Source of the DNA: Anaerolineaceae bacterium | GTDB lineage: Bacteria; Chloroflexota; Anaerolineae; Anaerolineales; Anaerolineaceae | Reading direction: 5' to 3' | NCBI GenBank assembly: GCA_002702705.1 | Contig: PABH01000036.1 | Span: 155,976-219,975 of the forward strand | Length of the DNA stretch: 64,000 bases | Part shown: in pieces, positions 63,978 to 64,000 of the stretch | How positions within the stretch are numbered: the first letter of the stretch is position 1 | Layout of the letters: every line of letters begins with the position of its first letter | The notes under the pieces: model-generated | What the model was told of the DNA's origin: nothing | Database searches by the model: none | Seen by the model: the letters and a program-made list of their open reading frames with translations, nothing else | Translations under genes and position numbers: made by a program

Positions 63978-64000
63978 AAGACAAAAGGTTAGACCATGAA

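Noticed and set aside
1..64000. CRISPR array
   Set aside because: No regularly spaced repeats with unique spacers were seen on reading through the window; the only tandem arrays are the tRNA genes and the Thr/Pro codon repeats.

Overview
The window looks like a chromosomal segment of a low-GC, AT-rich bacterium, most likely of the Chloroflexota (Anaerolineae-like). This assignment is an inference. It rests on the mix of families: Ser/Thr kinase fused to a TolB-like propeller, Thr/Pro-rich exported proteins, paired SPFH-like membrane proteins, TgpA-type transglutaminase, MoeA fused to a periplasmic-binding-like domain, and cytochrome bd with CydDC. No rRNA or other strong taxonomic marker is present. 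Genes are dense, often with 4-bp ATGA overlaps, and many starts have a GGAGG-type ribosome binding site.

Layout. 1-7.1 kb: a partial GAF/PAS class III nucleotide cyclase, a TgpA-like membrane transglutaminase, a PAP2 phosphatase with a small YtxH-like protein, and a secreted HExxH metalloprotease. 7.1-16.3 kb: a surface polysaccharide locus (priming glycosylphosphotransferase, O-antigen polymerase/ligase with TPRs, WecG/TagA transferase, Wzx-like flippase, two further transferases). 16.3-21.8 kb: a decayed accessory stretch with an IS1380-type transposase remnant, one intact membrane protein, and three broken genes (sugar O-methyltransferase, an unidentified membrane protein, a GT87-like mannosyltransferase). 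21.9-26.2 kb: housekeeping genes (MBL hydrolase, MFS transporter, M24 peptidase), three tandem tRNA-Ala genes behind a clear promoter, and a creatininase-family gene. 26.3-32.3 kb: cydD-cydC, a 324-bp gap that may encode a structured RNA, recX and rny. 32.4-40.2 kb: a polysaccharide module (two-domain oxidoreductase, heparinase-like protein, GT4) running directly into a response regulator/histidine kinase pair. 40.3-43.2 kb: cydAB and ridA. 43.3-50.2 kb: a second polysaccharide/cell-wall module (GT2, second priming transferase, CapD-like epimerase/dehydratase, FemAB-Nudix-FemAB). 50.3-57.5 kb: Ser/Thr kinase with propeller, a Thr/Pro-rich membrane protein, psuG, and two SPFH-like proteins. 57.6-63.9 kb: proline dehydrogenase, a pteridine-reductase-like SDR, a UbiA-like protein, two MoeA proteins and a Bcp peroxiredoxin, closed by a strong terminator.

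How it works together. Much of the window concerns the cell surface. Two separate sets of priming transferase plus glycosyltransferases suggest two exported glycans, and the FemAB pair probably alters peptidoglycan. The cyd genes supply a high-affinity terminal oxidase (cydAB) and its assembly exporter (cydDC), about 10 kb apart. The last operon is built around molybdopterin cofactor insertion. No CRISPR array, complete insertion sequence or recognised defence system was seen.
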